Shown here piece after piece: positions 54,290 to 62,965 of a stretch of 64,000 bases of DNA. Numbering within the stretch: the first letter of the stretch is position 1; each line of letters opens with the position of its first letter. The stretch is from the NCBI RefSeq assembly GCF_000014565.1, contig NC_008268.1, positions 2,418,001 through 2,482,000 on the forward strand, given 5' to 3'. A model generated the notes under the pieces. That model searched no databases. It was not told the DNA's origin and saw only the letters and a program-made list of their open reading frames with translations. Source of the DNA: Rhodococcus jostii RHA1 (GTDB lineage Bacteria > Actinomycetota > Actinomycetes > Mycobacteriales > Mycobacteriaceae). Position numbers and translations under genes: made by a program.

Positions 54290-54311
54290 CTGAATCCGGT
54301 GTCGGATTCAG
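54290..54311. promoter_or_regulatory. Candidate TetR operator
   Basis: CTGAATCCG-GTGT-CGGATTCAG is a perfect palindrome with 9-bp arms and a 4-base centre, between the SDR operon and the TetR gene ending at 54358. It is the best operator candidate for that regulator. Confidence 0.6.
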
Positions 54312-54357
54312 TTTCGTTGACCTGGGTGCCCCACGCCCTCACGCCGTCGGGTGGCGC

Positions 54358-55053
54358 TCAGCTCCGCTCGGGGAACCTCAGCCCGTTTGCCCAGATGCGC
54401 GTCGTGGTGAACACGACGTCGTCGAAGTCGACGGGAGTGCCGTCGGTCCCATTCACGCTGGCCACGAACACGTTGTAGGCCAACCGGCTGACCATCCCCG
54501 ACAACGCACGCGACGCCAGCATCGGGTCGAGTTCCTTGTCGGCGATGCCCCGCGCCTGCAGTTCCGCGATGCCCCGCGCGTTCCGCGCGATGAACGCGTC
54601 GGCCCGCTGACGCCGCAGGTCCGCGAACGCCGGGTCGATGTGCGCGACCTGCTCGAGCAGCCCCATCAGCTTGGCGTTACGCCGGTAGGCCTCCAGGTAG
54701 GCGCGGTTACTCGCCTCCAGGACGGCGTACGGGTCGTCGGTGTCCTGCACCCGCTTCATGCCCGGGTGCATCATGTCTTCCTGCGCCACCTCGAGCACAG
54801 CGGCGAACACCTGCTCCTTATTGTCGAAGTAGGTGTAGAACGACCCCGTCGAGCAGTTGGCTTCCTTCGTGATGTCGGTGAGCCGGGCATCGAGGTACCC
54901 GGACCGCTCGAACACCGTCCGCGCGGCCGCCACCAACGCCGCGCGCGTGCGTGCACCACGCGGTGTCGCCGGAGGCTCCCGCAACAGATCGGTGGCCGCC
55001 ATCGACGGGGCGGGCTGGTCGTCCCACTCTTCATGGACGGTGCGCGTGGTCAT
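54358..55053 (-). CDS. TetR-family regulator
   Basis: This 231-aa regulator has a ~30-residue N-terminal extension, then RTVFERSGYLDARLTDITKEANCSTGSFYTYFDNKEQVF as the DNA-binding domain. The C-terminal domain is all-helical. It lies between two ACAD/SDR groups on the same strand and probably represses the downstream operon via the palindrome at 54290-54311. Confidence 0.88.
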   Translation of the reverse strand: MTTRTVHEEWDDQPAPSMAATDLLREPPATPRGARTRAALVAAARTVFERSGYLDARLTDITKEANCSTGSFYTYFDNKEQVFAAVLEVAQEDMMHPGMKRVQDTDDPYAVLEASNRAYLEAYRRNAKLMGLLEQVAHIDPAFADLRRQRADAFIARNARGIAELQARGIADKELDPMLASRALSGMVSRLAYNVFVASVNGTDGTPVDFDDVVFTTTRIWANGLRFPERS

Positions 55054-55097
55054 TTCCTACTTATACGCCAGCACCGCAGCCCCGCCCAACCCGACGC

Positions 55098-55859
55098 TCA
55101 GGTGATGGTGATGCCGCCGTCCACCGCGATCGTCTGACCGGTGACGTACGCGGCAGCGTCCGAAGCGAGCCAGACGACGGTCGCGGCGAGCTCCTCCGGG
55201 TCACCGAGGCGACCGAGAACGAGCCGCGATTTCATCGATTCGAGGTACCCGTCCTGGTACTGGTCCGTCATCTCCGTCTCGAAGAATCCGGGAGCGATCG
55301 CATTCACCCGGATGCCCTTGCGGGCACCCCACTGCTGCGCCAGGTCGCGGGTGAGACCGATGACCCCGGCCTTGCTCGCGGCGTACGCGGCCTGCGGAAG
55401 TCCCGCGGTGGTGAGACCGAGCACGCTCGCGATGTTCACGATCGCGCTGCCCGGCTTCATGACCTTCCCCGCCGCCTGCGCGGCCCAGTAGGAACCGTTC
55501 AGGTTGATGTCGACGACCTGCCGGAACTGCTCCGGCGTCTCCCGCGTCGCGGGGACTGCCGTACCGACGCCGGCATTGTTGACGAGCACGTCCACCCGGC
55601 CGAACTTCTCCATGGCCGCGTCGATCATGTTCTGCGCCTGAGCCGGGTCTGCGATATCCGTCGCAACGCACAGCGCCTGACGTCCGGCGGCCCGCACCAG
55701 TTCGGCGGTCTTCTCGAGACGGTCGGTGCGGCGCGCCGCCAGCACCACATCGGCGCCGGCCTCCGCCGCGGCCTGCGCGAACGCCACCCCGAGACCCGAC
55801 GACGCACCGGTCACGACGACCACCCGATCGGTCAAGCTGAACTTGTCGAGAACGGACAT
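55098..55859 (-). CDS. SDR oxidoreductase (FabG-like)
   Basis: This 253-aa SDR has VTGASSGLGVAFAQAAAEAG, ARRTDRLEKTA (NADP type), NNAGVGTAV, and YAASKAGVIGLTRDLAQQWG. It follows the acyl-CoA dehydrogenase by 40 bases and probably handles the hydroxyacyl-CoA of the same pathway. SD-like GAGTCGCTTCG is weak at its ATG. Confidence 0.86.
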   Translation of the reverse strand: MSVLDKFSLTDRVVVVTGASSGLGVAFAQAAAEAGADVVLAARRTDRLEKTAELVRAAGRQALCVATDIADPAQAQNMIDAAMEKFGRVDVLVNNAGVGTAVPATRETPEQFRQVVDINLNGSYWAAQAAGKVMKPGSAIVNIASVLGLTTAGLPQAAYAASKAGVIGLTRDLAQQWGARKGIRVNAIAPGFFETEMTDQYQDGYLESMKSRLVLGRLGDPEELAATVVWLASDAAAYVTGQTIAVDGGITIT

Positions 55860-55899
55860 ACGAAGCGACTCCTTTGTCGTCGGGCTACGGGGTACGGTT

Positions 55900-57045
55900 T
55901 CAGAGGCCGAGGTCGCGACCGATCAGTTCCTTCATGATCTCGTTGGAACCGGCCCAGATCTTGGTGACACGGGCGTCCATCCATGCACGGGCGGCACGGT
56001 ACTCGGTCATGAATCCGTAGCCACCGTGCAGCTGCACGCAGTGGTCGAGGACCTCGTTCTGCACCTGAGCAGTCCACCACTTCGCCTTGGCGGCGTCCAC
56101 TGCGGTGAGCTCACCGTCGGCGTGTGCGGCGACGCAGTTGTCGACGTAGGCCTGGGTGACCTCGACACGGGTGACAAGGTCCGCGAGGAGGAACTTGTTC
56201 CACTGGAGCGAGCCGATTGGCTGGCCGAATGCCTTGCGGTCCTTGGCGTACTGGATCGTCTCCTCGAGGATCGGCGCGGCGTGCGCGATGTTCGAGACGG
56301 CGGCGCCGACACGCTCCTGCGGCAGCATCTCCATCATGTGGATGAATCCGCGGTCGATCTCACCGATGATGTTCGTCGACGGCACACGCACGTTCTCGAA
56401 GAACAGCTCGGCGGTGTCCGACTCGTGCTGGCCGACCTTGTCGAGCTTGCGGCCGCGCTCGAAGCCCTCCATGCCCGTCTCGACGGCGAACAGGGTGATG
56501 CCCTTGGACTTCTTCTCGGGACTGGTGCGCGCCGCGACGATCACCAGGTCGGCGTTGTAGCCGTTGGTGATGAACGTCTTGGAACCGTTGATGATCCAGT
56601 CGTCGCCGTCCTTGACCGCAGTGGTCTTGAGCGAGGCGAGGTCGGAACCACCGGAAGGCTCGGTCATGCCGATCGCGGTGAGCAGTTCACCGGTGCAGAA
56701 CTTGGGTAGCCAACGCTGCTTCTGCTCCTCGGTCGTGAGCTGCACGAGGTACGGCGCAACGACGTCGGCGTGAATGCCGAAGCTCGACGACACGGCGGCA
56801 CTTGCCCGCGAAAGCTCCTCGGCGAGAACCGCATTGAACCGGTAGTCGCCGGCCTCGCTTCCGCCGTATGCCTCGGGGACCTCGAGGCCGAGGAATCCGT
56901 TGCGGCCCGCTTCGAGCCAGATCTCGCGGTCGATGAAGCGTTGCTCGATGAGCTTGTCGGCCACCGGCAGGAGGTTGCGGTTCACGAACTCCCGGGCCGA
57001 TTCGCGGAATGCCTCGTGATCGGGGCCGTACAGGGTGCGTCGCAT
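55900..57045 (-). CDS. Acyl-CoA dehydrogenase (LCAD-like)
   Basis: This 381-aa dehydrogenase has GMTEPSGGSDLASLKT, WIINGSKTFITNGYNADLVIVA, and a C-terminus IWAGSNEIMKELIGRDLGL resembling long-chain acyl-CoA dehydrogenase. The catalytic base is probably Glu in MLPQERVGAA, since the YEGT position is AGS. Two tandem palindromes lie between it and the divergent TetR gene, indicating direct repression. Confidence 0.88.
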   Translation of the reverse strand: MRRTLYGPDHEAFRESAREFVNRNLLPVADKLIEQRFIDREIWLEAGRNGFLGLEVPEAYGGSEAGDYRFNAVLAEELSRASAAVSSSFGIHADVVAPYLVQLTTEEQKQRWLPKFCTGELLTAIGMTEPSGGSDLASLKTTAVKDGDDWIINGSKTFITNGYNADLVIVAARTSPEKKSKGITLFAVETGMEGFERGRKLDKVGQHESDTAELFFENVRVPSTNIIGEIDRGFIHMMEMLPQERVGAAVSNIAHAAPILEETIQYAKDRKAFGQPIGSLQWNKFLLADLVTRVEVTQAYVDNCVAAHADGELTAVDAAKAKWWTAQVQNEVLDHCVQLHGGYGFMTEYRAARAWMDARVTKIWAGSNEIMKELIGRDLGL

Positions 57046-57096
57046 GACCGCTCCTTTGTCGAAATCCAGCTGACTGTGTCCACGCTTTCCAGCATG

Positions 57097-57129
57097 TAAG
57101 CGTGTGCTTATTTTCTAAGCGCTTGCTTA
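57097..57129. promoter_or_regulatory. Tandem TetR operators
   Basis: Two 14-bp palindromes, TAAGCGTGTGCTTA (57097-57110) and TAAGCGCTTGCTTA (57116-57129), are spaced 19 bases start to start. They occupy the divergent region between the dehydrogenase and the TetR gene, and likely bind two dimers. Confidence 0.7.
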
Positions 57130-57186
57130 TACTGAGGGTGCGGCGCGGTATTGTCAACAGCCGCGCAGCCGAGGATGGAGAAAGAC

Positions 57187-57786
57187 ATGAGCGAATCACC
57201 GAACCAGGTGATCAGCCCTTCCAAGGCTGCCGCCCGCATCCGCGCCGCAGCCGTCGACGCGTTCGCGACCAGCGGTTACGGGGGCACCACCACCCGCGAG
57301 ATCGCCGCCCGCCTCGAGATGAGCCCCGCCGCGATGTACCCGCACTACCGATCCAAGGAAGAGCTGCTCTTCGCGATCAGTTACGAAGGCCACACCGCAG
57401 CGCTCGACGTTGTCGTGAGTGCAGACCTCCCCGACGAGGCGCCCTCCATCAGGCTGCAGGCGCTGATCGGCGCATTCGCGAGCTGGCAGGCCACGCACCA
57501 CGCACAGGCTCGCGTCGTGCAGTACGAACTCAACGCCCTCACGCCCGAGCACTACCGCGACGTGGTCAAACTGCGCCGCGACATCACCCACATCGTCCGC
57601 GCCGTCGTCGACGCAGGGGCCGCATCCGGCGAATTCACGGTCCCCGACGGCGAAGGCGTCACCCTCGCCCTCATGTCTCTGTGCGTCGACATCTGCCGCT
57701 GGTTCCCGGCCGGCGCCTACACCGAGCCCGAGGCCGTCGCAGACCTCTACGCCGACCTCGCCATGCGCATGGTGGGTGCCGGCTAG
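57187..57786 (+). CDS. TetR-family regulator
   Basis: This 199-aa regulator has helix-turn-helix TTTREIAARLEMSPAAMYPHYRSKEELLF. ATG 57187 follows GGAG; an in-frame start at 57151 lies closer to the operators and is less likely. It is divergent from the LCAD-like dehydrogenase with tandem palindromes between, so it is probably an autoregulated repressor of fatty-acyl catabolism. Confidence 0.9.
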   Translation: MSESPNQVISPSKAAARIRAAAVDAFATSGYGGTTTREIAARLEMSPAAMYPHYRSKEELLFAISYEGHTAALDVVVSADLPDEAPSIRLQALIGAFASWQATHHAQARVVQYELNALTPEHYRDVVKLRRDITHIVRAVVDAGAASGEFTVPDGEGVTLALMSLCVDICRWFPAGAYTEPEAVADLYADLAMRMVGAG

Positions 57787-57822
57787 GTATTGCCAAGGTC
57801 CCGTGGGGTCGGCTAATGTAGA

Positions 57823-57830
57823 ACATACGT
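57823..57830. repeat. Left target-site duplication of the IS
   Basis: ACATACGT directly flanks the left end of the insertion sequence and is repeated at 59223-59230. Confidence 0.9.
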
Positions 57831-59222
57831 GGCGCTCCTGAGGTTTGTGTGGGCGTCATTTCTGCTGTTCAGGGTGGGTTGTGTTGTTGGACGCAGTGGT
57901 CGGCGAGTTGCCGGTGAAATGAGGGACGCGCACGTGTTGGGTCTCTAGATTTCGGGGTTCCTACACCAACCTCAACCCGGAGGACCGCTACACGTGCGCG
58001 TCAGTACTGCATTTAACCGTCTGCTTCAAATCCCCGGTGCATCGGTGTCGGATGTGTCGATCACAGACGACTCCGTCGAGGTCACCCTCAGGCTCGCAGC
58101 ACGCCGTGTGAAGTGCCCATGCGGCTACACGAGCGCCGCAGCCTACGACCACGCGCCGCGGCGCTGGCGCCATCTCGACTTCGGCCGCCACAAGGTGTGG
58201 TTGAAGTATCCGATCCGACGGATCGAGTGCCCGACCTGCGGCGTCCGGACCGAGGACATTCCGTGGGCGCGTCCGACAGCACGGCATACACGCGACTTCG
58301 AGGACATGGTGCTGTGGTTGGTCACCCGCACCGATCGGACCTCGGTGTCGACCTTGATGCGCTGTGCATGGCGAACGGTCACCTCCATCGTCACGCGGGC
58401 GGTCGATGCGTTGATCGACTCGCGCAGGCTCGAGAATTTGTATCGAATCGGAGTCGACGAAATCTGCTACCGACATCCGCACAAGTACCTCACCATCGTC
58501 GGCGATCACGACACCGGCAAGGTCGTCTACATCACCGAGGGCCGAGGCCGAGACTCGTTTTCGGAGTTCTTCGAGCAACAGTCGGCGAAGGAGCGCGACA
58601 AGGTGCAGGTGGTGTCGATGGACGGCTCTCCCGCCTTCCGAGCCGCCGCAGAGGATCACGTCCCGCGGGCTCGTCAGTGTATGGACCCCTTTCACGTGAT
58701 GCAGTGGGTGAACCGAGCATTGGATCGTGTGTTCTCCGACGCGGCGTCTGTTCGCCGGACCTTGTCGATGCAAGCCCCGGAATGGCGTCAAGCTCGCACA
58801 GTGTTGCGGCTCGGTAAGAATCGGCTCACCAAGAAACACAAGTCGTTGCTGCGGACGGTGACCGCAGCCGATACCGAGGTCGGGACAGCGTGGCGTCTGA
58901 AGGAGCAGTTCCGCGATCTCTACCGCAAGATCGCGCCCCGGAACGCTGCACGGTATCTACGGCGGTGGATCGAAGAAGCGCGGTCCTGCGGGATCGATGC
59001 GTTCGTACAACTGGCGCGCATGATCGACAAGAAATCCGAGCAAATCTGTGCAGCAATCGAGTTGGGGATATCCAATGCCCTTATCGAGGGGATCAACTCG
59101 AAGATCAGACTGATCAATGCCCGCGGTTACGGTCATCATTCAGCAAAATCACTCACGGCGATGATCTATCTCAATCTCGGCGGAATCGAGGTAAAACTGC
59201 CCACACAAACGTAAGGAGGGGC
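57831..59222 (+). mobile_element. ISL3-family insertion sequence (1392 bp)
   Basis: The element is bounded by 24-bp imperfect inverted repeats (57831-57854 and 59199-59222; 20 of 24 match, sharing GTTTGTGTGGGC) and by 8-bp direct repeats ACATACGT. Size, repeats, 8-bp duplication and transposase all fit ISL3. It carries one gene and looks intact, so the insertion is probably recent. Between the left repeat and the transposase there are about 140 non-coding bases. Confidence 0.92.
57994..59214 (+). CDS. ISL3-family transposase
   Basis: This 406-aa DDE transposase has N-terminal zinc-finger cysteines (KCPCGYTS and IECPTCGVR), then a helix-turn-helix region and a catalytic core. Candidate catalytic residues are D in RIGVDEICY, D in VVSMDGSPAF, and E in NALIEGINSKI. 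It ends GYGHHSAKSLTAMIYL as in the family. It starts at GTG 57994 with GGAGG upstream; no frameshift or stop interrupts it. Confidence 0.94.
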   Translation: MRVSTAFNRLLQIPGASVSDVSITDDSVEVTLRLAARRVKCPCGYTSAAAYDHAPRRWRHLDFGRHKVWLKYPIRRIECPTCGVRTEDIPWARPTARHTRDFEDMVLWLVTRTDRTSVSTLMRCAWRTVTSIVTRAVDALIDSRRLENLYRIGVDEICYRHPHKYLTIVGDHDTGKVVYITEGRGRDSFSEFFEQQSAKERDKVQVVSMDGSPAFRAAAEDHVPRARQCMDPFHVMQWVNRALDRVFSDAASVRRTLSMQAPEWRQARTVLRLGKNRLTKKHKSLLRTVTAADTEVGTAWRLKEQFRDLYRKIAPRNAARYLRRWIEEARSCGIDAFVQLARMIDKKSEQICAAIELGISNALIEGINSKIRLINARGYGHHSAKSLTAMIYLNLGGIEVKLPTQT

Positions 59223-59234
59223 ACATACGTTCGA
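59223..59234. promoter_or_regulatory. Right half of an SOS (LexA) box split by the IS
   Basis: The right duplication ACATACGT runs into TCGA. Joined to the left flank (GA at 57821-57822, one ACATACGT copy) it restores GAACATACGTTCGA, close to the actinobacterial LexA box TCGAAC-N4-GTTCGA. The insertion at its centre has separated the box and a TAATGT -10-like element (57814-57819) from the HNH gene. Confidence 0.7.
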
Positions 59235-59267
59235 TTCGGGGGAATCGACGGCAGCCGGGGGGTCGGG

Positions 59268-60611
59268 GTGGATTCAGCAGCGGTGAACGCGTTTCTGGCC
59301 GAATTGCCGAAACTCGACCTGGATATCGACGATGCGACGCGCATCGACGTACTTCGCACACTCGAAGAGGTGAAAGCCGCCTGTGCGGGCGTGCAAGCCC
59401 GGGTGACCGCAGACCTCGACGCCTCCATCCGCACCGCACGAGCAGACCGCCAAGTGCCGGTCGCACATCGAGGGCGCGGTATCGCCAACCAGGTGGCGTT
59501 GGCGCGACGGGACTCACCGTTTCGAGGTGGCCGTCATCTCGGCATGGCCACCGCTCTTGTCCACGAGATGCCCCGCACCTTGGCACTGCTCGAACGAGGG
59601 GTCCTCAGCGAGTGGCGGGCAACGATCCTCGTCCGCGAAACCGCGTGCCTCACCCGAGAAGACCGCACCGCACTCGATTACCTGCTGTGCGCCGACCCGG
59701 CAACATTGGACGGGCTCGGCGACCAGGCGGTGTGCGCGAAAGTTCGCGCGGCCGCCGCCGAAGTCGACGCCGAGGCCATGGTGCGACGGGCCCGCAAGGC
59801 GGTATCGGACAGGAGGGTTACCTCCCGTCCCGCACCGGACACCATGGCGTACGTCAGCGCCCTACTGCCGGTGGCACAAGGGGTCGCGGTGCACGCGACT
59901 CTCACCCGTGACGCCGATTCCATCCTCGCCGCCGGTGACGAGCGCACGCGGTCGCAGATCATGGCCGACCTCCTCGTCTCCCGAGTGACCGGCGCGCCCC
60001 ACACCGCGACGGCACCTCCGATCACCGTCAACCTCGTGATCTCCGACCGCGCGCTCCTCGACCGAGGGTCCGAACCCGCCTACGTGCAGGGGTACGGTCC
60101 CGTCCCCGCGGCACTGGCAGGGCACTGGATACATGAGGCAGTCCAGGCCACGATCGATCCGGAAACCGGGAACGAGGCACGGGTGACTCTGCGCCGCCTG
60201 TACGCGAACCCGCACTCCGGAGCCCTGACCGCAACCGAGTCCCAGGCCCGCCGCTTCCCCGCCGGGTTGGCGAGGATGATCGATCTGCGCGATCGAACGT
60301 GCCGGACACCATGGTGCGATGCGCCGATCCGGCATCACGACCACATCCAACCCCGCGAATACGAGGGCCCGACCACCGCACACAACGGCGCCGGCCTGTG
60401 CGCGGCCTGCAACTACGCCAAACAAGGCGCAGGATGGAACGCCAGGCCCCACCAACTGCCCGGCGGACTGCACAAAATCGAGATCTGCACCCCCACCGGA
60501 CATCGGTACCGATCAACCGAACCACCACTACCGAAACCGTTGCCGCTCCGTGAGGTTCAGATCAGCTCACCAGTGGAACGCATCCTCATCGAATACCTCC
60601 ACGCGGCCTGA
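59268..60611 (+). CDS. DUF222/HNH endonuclease-like protein (13E12 repeat family)
   Basis: This 447-aa protein has an N-terminal DUF222 helical region (LPKLDLDIDDATRIDVLRTLEEV and on) and a C-terminal HNH domain: RDRTCRTPWCDAPIRHHDHIQP with GLCAACNYAKQ. GTG 59268 is the likely start; the frame extends back into the IS. Members of this family in mycobacteria are multicopy and several are LexA-controlled. Its own promoter region is now cut off by the insertion sequence. Confidence 0.85.
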   Translation: MDSAAVNAFLAELPKLDLDIDDATRIDVLRTLEEVKAACAGVQARVTADLDASIRTARADRQVPVAHRGRGIANQVALARRDSPFRGGRHLGMATALVHEMPRTLALLERGVLSEWRATILVRETACLTREDRTALDYLLCADPATLDGLGDQAVCAKVRAAAAEVDAEAMVRRARKAVSDRRVTSRPAPDTMAYVSALLPVAQGVAVHATLTRDADSILAAGDERTRSQIMADLLVSRVTGAPHTATAPPITVNLVISDRALLDRGSEPAYVQGYGPVPAALAGHWIHEAVQATIDPETGNEARVTLRRLYANPHSGALTATESQARRFPAGLARMIDLRDRTCRTPWCDAPIRHHDHIQPREYEGPTTAHNGAGLCAACNYAKQGAGWNARPHQLPGGLHKIEICTPTGHRYRSTEPPLPKPLPLREVQISSPVERILIEYLHAA

Positions 60612-60708
60612 ACATCGGGGCGCTGCGCACTAGACCGAGTGACACACCTGTGCGGTAGCATCTCCGCACGCGGCCGTGGGGGTCCTGTCGAGTACTGGGG
60701 GGATGGGG

Positions 60709-61050
60709 ATGAGCAAAACACTGCGTCTGGAAGATGACGCAATCCAACGATGCGTGGGCATCTGCAACACGATGATTGAGCAGCTCGATGACGCGCTCAA
60801 GAAGTCCAGAGCGCTAAGCAACGTCACAGGCTTCGGCGGCTTCGACTCCGCGATTCAGCTGCAATCGCGATATGAGGAGAAGCTGAACGGGGGCAACGGG
60901 TCTGGCTCGGTAGTCGAGCGCCTGGACCAGTTTCGGAAAGTTATCGAAGTAATGCGCGACACATTCATCGCGGGTGGCGAGGAGTTCGCAGATGCCGATA
61001 GCGCGATTAGCCACGCCTTGGGCACAATTGAAGGGGAAGTCAATCGATGA
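60709..61050 (+). CDS. Small helical protein, WXG100/ESX-like
   Basis: This 113-aa all-helical protein has a central turn (VTGFGGFDSA), a second long helix, and a late FADAD resembling the YxxxD/E type VII export signal with F for Y. No WXG is present. ATG 60709 follows a G-rich ribosome site; an ATG six bases earlier is possible. Its stop overlaps the lipoprotein start (ATGA). Codon use is less GC-rich than most of the window. Confidence 0.65.
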   Translation: MSKTLRLEDDAIQRCVGICNTMIEQLDDALKKSRALSNVTGFGGFDSAIQLQSRYEEKLNGGNGSGSVVERLDQFRKVIEVMRDTFIAGGEEFADADSAISHALGTIEGEVNR

Positions 61051-61628
61051 GCCGTGTCATCGCATGCACAGGGTCGGTATTGGCACTCGCCTTCTTAGCT
61101 GGGTGCGGTTCGCATCCAGCGGACGGCCAATCGAGCCCCGATAGTGCATCTACCCCAACAACACGTATACCCAGGCATGTAGATCAGTCCGATCGCCCAC
61201 CAGTGTCGTTCGACCCTTGCCTAGACGTCCCGGATGAAACGCTGGTAACGGCTGGATACGATCCCACGAGCGAAATAAACGTCGACTTCACACCTGATTC
61301 TTACACGTTCCTCGGATGCAGTTACGACACGCAGCAACGCCGCTACGGTTTGAATGTTCTGTCAGGAAATATCTCCTTCGCCGAGGAGCGAGAGAAAACC
61401 AATGAATACGCAACCCCGACCGAGATTAATGGGCGGCCAGCGCTTTTAAAATGGGAAGCCAACAAACCAAACGCGTGCGCAGTCTCGATCGAAACCTCGT
61501 ATGGAGTGCTCATTCTTGACCGCAGTGTTTTCCAAGGGCACGGAGTTGACGCGCCTGAGGCCGAGTGGTGCGCGGGGCTGGAGGACACCGCCCGCATCAT
61601 TGAGCCGCTCATTCCGAAGGGGGCCTGA
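61047..61628 (+). CDS. DUF3558 lipoprotein
   Basis: This 193-aa lipoprotein has a signal peptide with lipobox LAFLAGC (Cys20), followed by a Ser/Thr/Pro-rich linker and a DUF3558 domain with SFDPCLDVPDETLVTAGYDP, TFLGCSYDT and AEWCAGLEDTA. These proteins are common near ESX-related genes in Nocardia/Rhodococcus. Role unknown. Its codon use is relatively AT-rich for this genome. Confidence 0.85.
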   Translation: MSRVIACTGSVLALAFLAGCGSHPADGQSSPDSASTPTTRIPRHVDQSDRPPVSFDPCLDVPDETLVTAGYDPTSEINVDFTPDSYTFLGCSYDTQQRRYGLNVLSGNISFAEEREKTNEYATPTEINGRPALLKWEANKPNACAVSIETSYGVLILDRSVFQGHGVDAPEAEWCAGLEDTARIIEPLIPKGA

Positions 61629-61630
61629 CC

Positions 61631-62965
61631 ATGGCACCGAAGGACCCGCTCGCTCCCTTCTTCGATGCCGTGCTGCCGAATGGCGCCGGCGATCAACACC
61701 GCAGCAAGCTGCAGAGGTCGGCGGAGCAACTTGGATCGGATGCGATCGATCCGCCTTATATCACCGCGATGGAGAGCTTCGAGGGCTGGCAGCACTCGGA
61801 TATTTATGCGAAGACTCAGGATATGGATCCGAGCATCATCGGGGATCTCGCTCAAGCTTGCCATGCCATCGTCGGCTCCCTACCTATCGGGTTCGGGTTT
61901 GCCCTGCTCAAGAACACGATTGCCGAAAAGTGGGAGGGCGCTGCCGCCGACGCGGCGCTCGCGGCGACGGATACCCTTGCGGGCGCGAGTGACCAATTGA
62001 CCTCGGGGGTTCAAGCAATTGGCGTGAAGCTCGACATTCTCAGCAGTGCTGCGCAGGATGTGAAAAACAGCATTCCAGCACCGACGTCTGAGCAACCGCT
62101 GAGCCTTCTCCCCCTGACACCCACCGCCGCCGAAGCACAGGAAGCAGCGCGGGATGCGACGAGGGAAGAGGCCATTCGGAAGCTGCAGAACATCTACGTC
62201 CCGAACTACCAGGACGTCGGCACGAACGTGCCGGTCCTCCCGGCACCACACTCACCCAACGGCAAGATCGATTCCGTCGACCCGAATGTCACTGTGCCGA
62301 GCTCAGGCAGTCCCGGTTCGAACCCCTGGGGCACAGCCGACAGCAATACTTCTTCCGCTTGGGGCGAGGGCGATTCGTCGGCGGACGGGGAGAACCCCGC
62401 GGACGGGGATTCCGCAGTGGATGATGCCGCGGCCACGTCGGCGGCGAATGCCGAAGCCGCTGCCAATCAGGGCGCCGGGGCTGGATCCGGCTCGGCCGCA
62501 CAGACTGCGGCCGCGAATGCGCAGAATGCGGCCGGCGCGGGTTCGCAGTCGGGTACGGGCGCGGGCGCCGCGGGTTATGGCGGCGGACTCGTCGGAGGTT
62601 CACGGTCCGGTGCCGGCGGATCGGGTGTCGGGGGTTCGGCGTCGAGCGCGCGCCGGAAGAATGACAAGCGCGATTTCGAGTCCACCTCGAGCGGTGTGGT
62701 TCCGGGTGGCCCGATCCTGTCCGGTGGTGCCGCGACCGGCGCAGGAGCGGCTGCCGCTGCTGCCGCGGCGACTCCGGTGAAACCGAGCATGAGTCGACCC
62801 GGAATGGGTATGGCACCCGGGATGATGGGTGCACCCGGCCGAGCAGGCGGCAACGGCGATGGTGACACGGAGCATCAGACGCCGAGCTACCTGATCACCG
62901 TCGACAACGGCAACGAACTGATCGGCACACTCGACCCCGTCGCACCCCCGGTGATCGGCGCATGA
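61631..62965 (+). CDS. PPE/WXG-like type VII secretion protein with Gly/Ala-rich region
   Basis: The N-terminal ~190 of 444 residues are helical and contain KWEGAAADAALAATDTL, a W-x-G turn as in WXG/PPE substrates. Residues ~215-400 are Gly/Ala/Ser-rich and low complexity. The C-terminus is compact (TPSYLITVDNGNELIGTL). It is probably a secreted ESX substrate, with EspG as chaperone encoded immediately downstream (ATGA overlap). The low-complexity part has the usual high GC, unlike the two genes before it. Confidence 0.75.
   Translation: MAPKDPLAPFFDAVLPNGAGDQHRSKLQRSAEQLGSDAIDPPYITAMESFEGWQHSDIYAKTQDMDPSIIGDLAQACHAIVGSLPIGFGFALLKNTIAEKWEGAAADAALAATDTLAGASDQLTSGVQAIGVKLDILSSAAQDVKNSIPAPTSEQPLSLLPLTPTAAEAQEAARDATREEAIRKLQNIYVPNYQDVGTNVPVLPAPHSPNGKIDSVDPNVTVPSSGSPGSNPWGTADSNTSSAWGEGDSSADGENPADGDSAVDDAAATSAANAEAAANQGAGAGSGSAAQTAAANAQNAAGAGSQSGTGAGAAGYGGGLVGGSRSGAGGSGVGGSASSARRKNDKRDFESTSSGVVPGGPILSGGAATGAGAAAAAAAATPVKPSMSRPGMGMAPGMMGAPGRAGGNGDGDTEHQTPSYLITVDNGNELIGTLDPVAPPVIGA

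Noticed and set aside
57821..59232. 4-bp target duplication (ATAC) with longer inverted repeats for the IS
   Set aside because: Shifting the ends by two bases gives a perfect 8-bp duplication (ACATACGT), the normal size for ISL3; the apparent longer inverted repeat came from the palindromic target.
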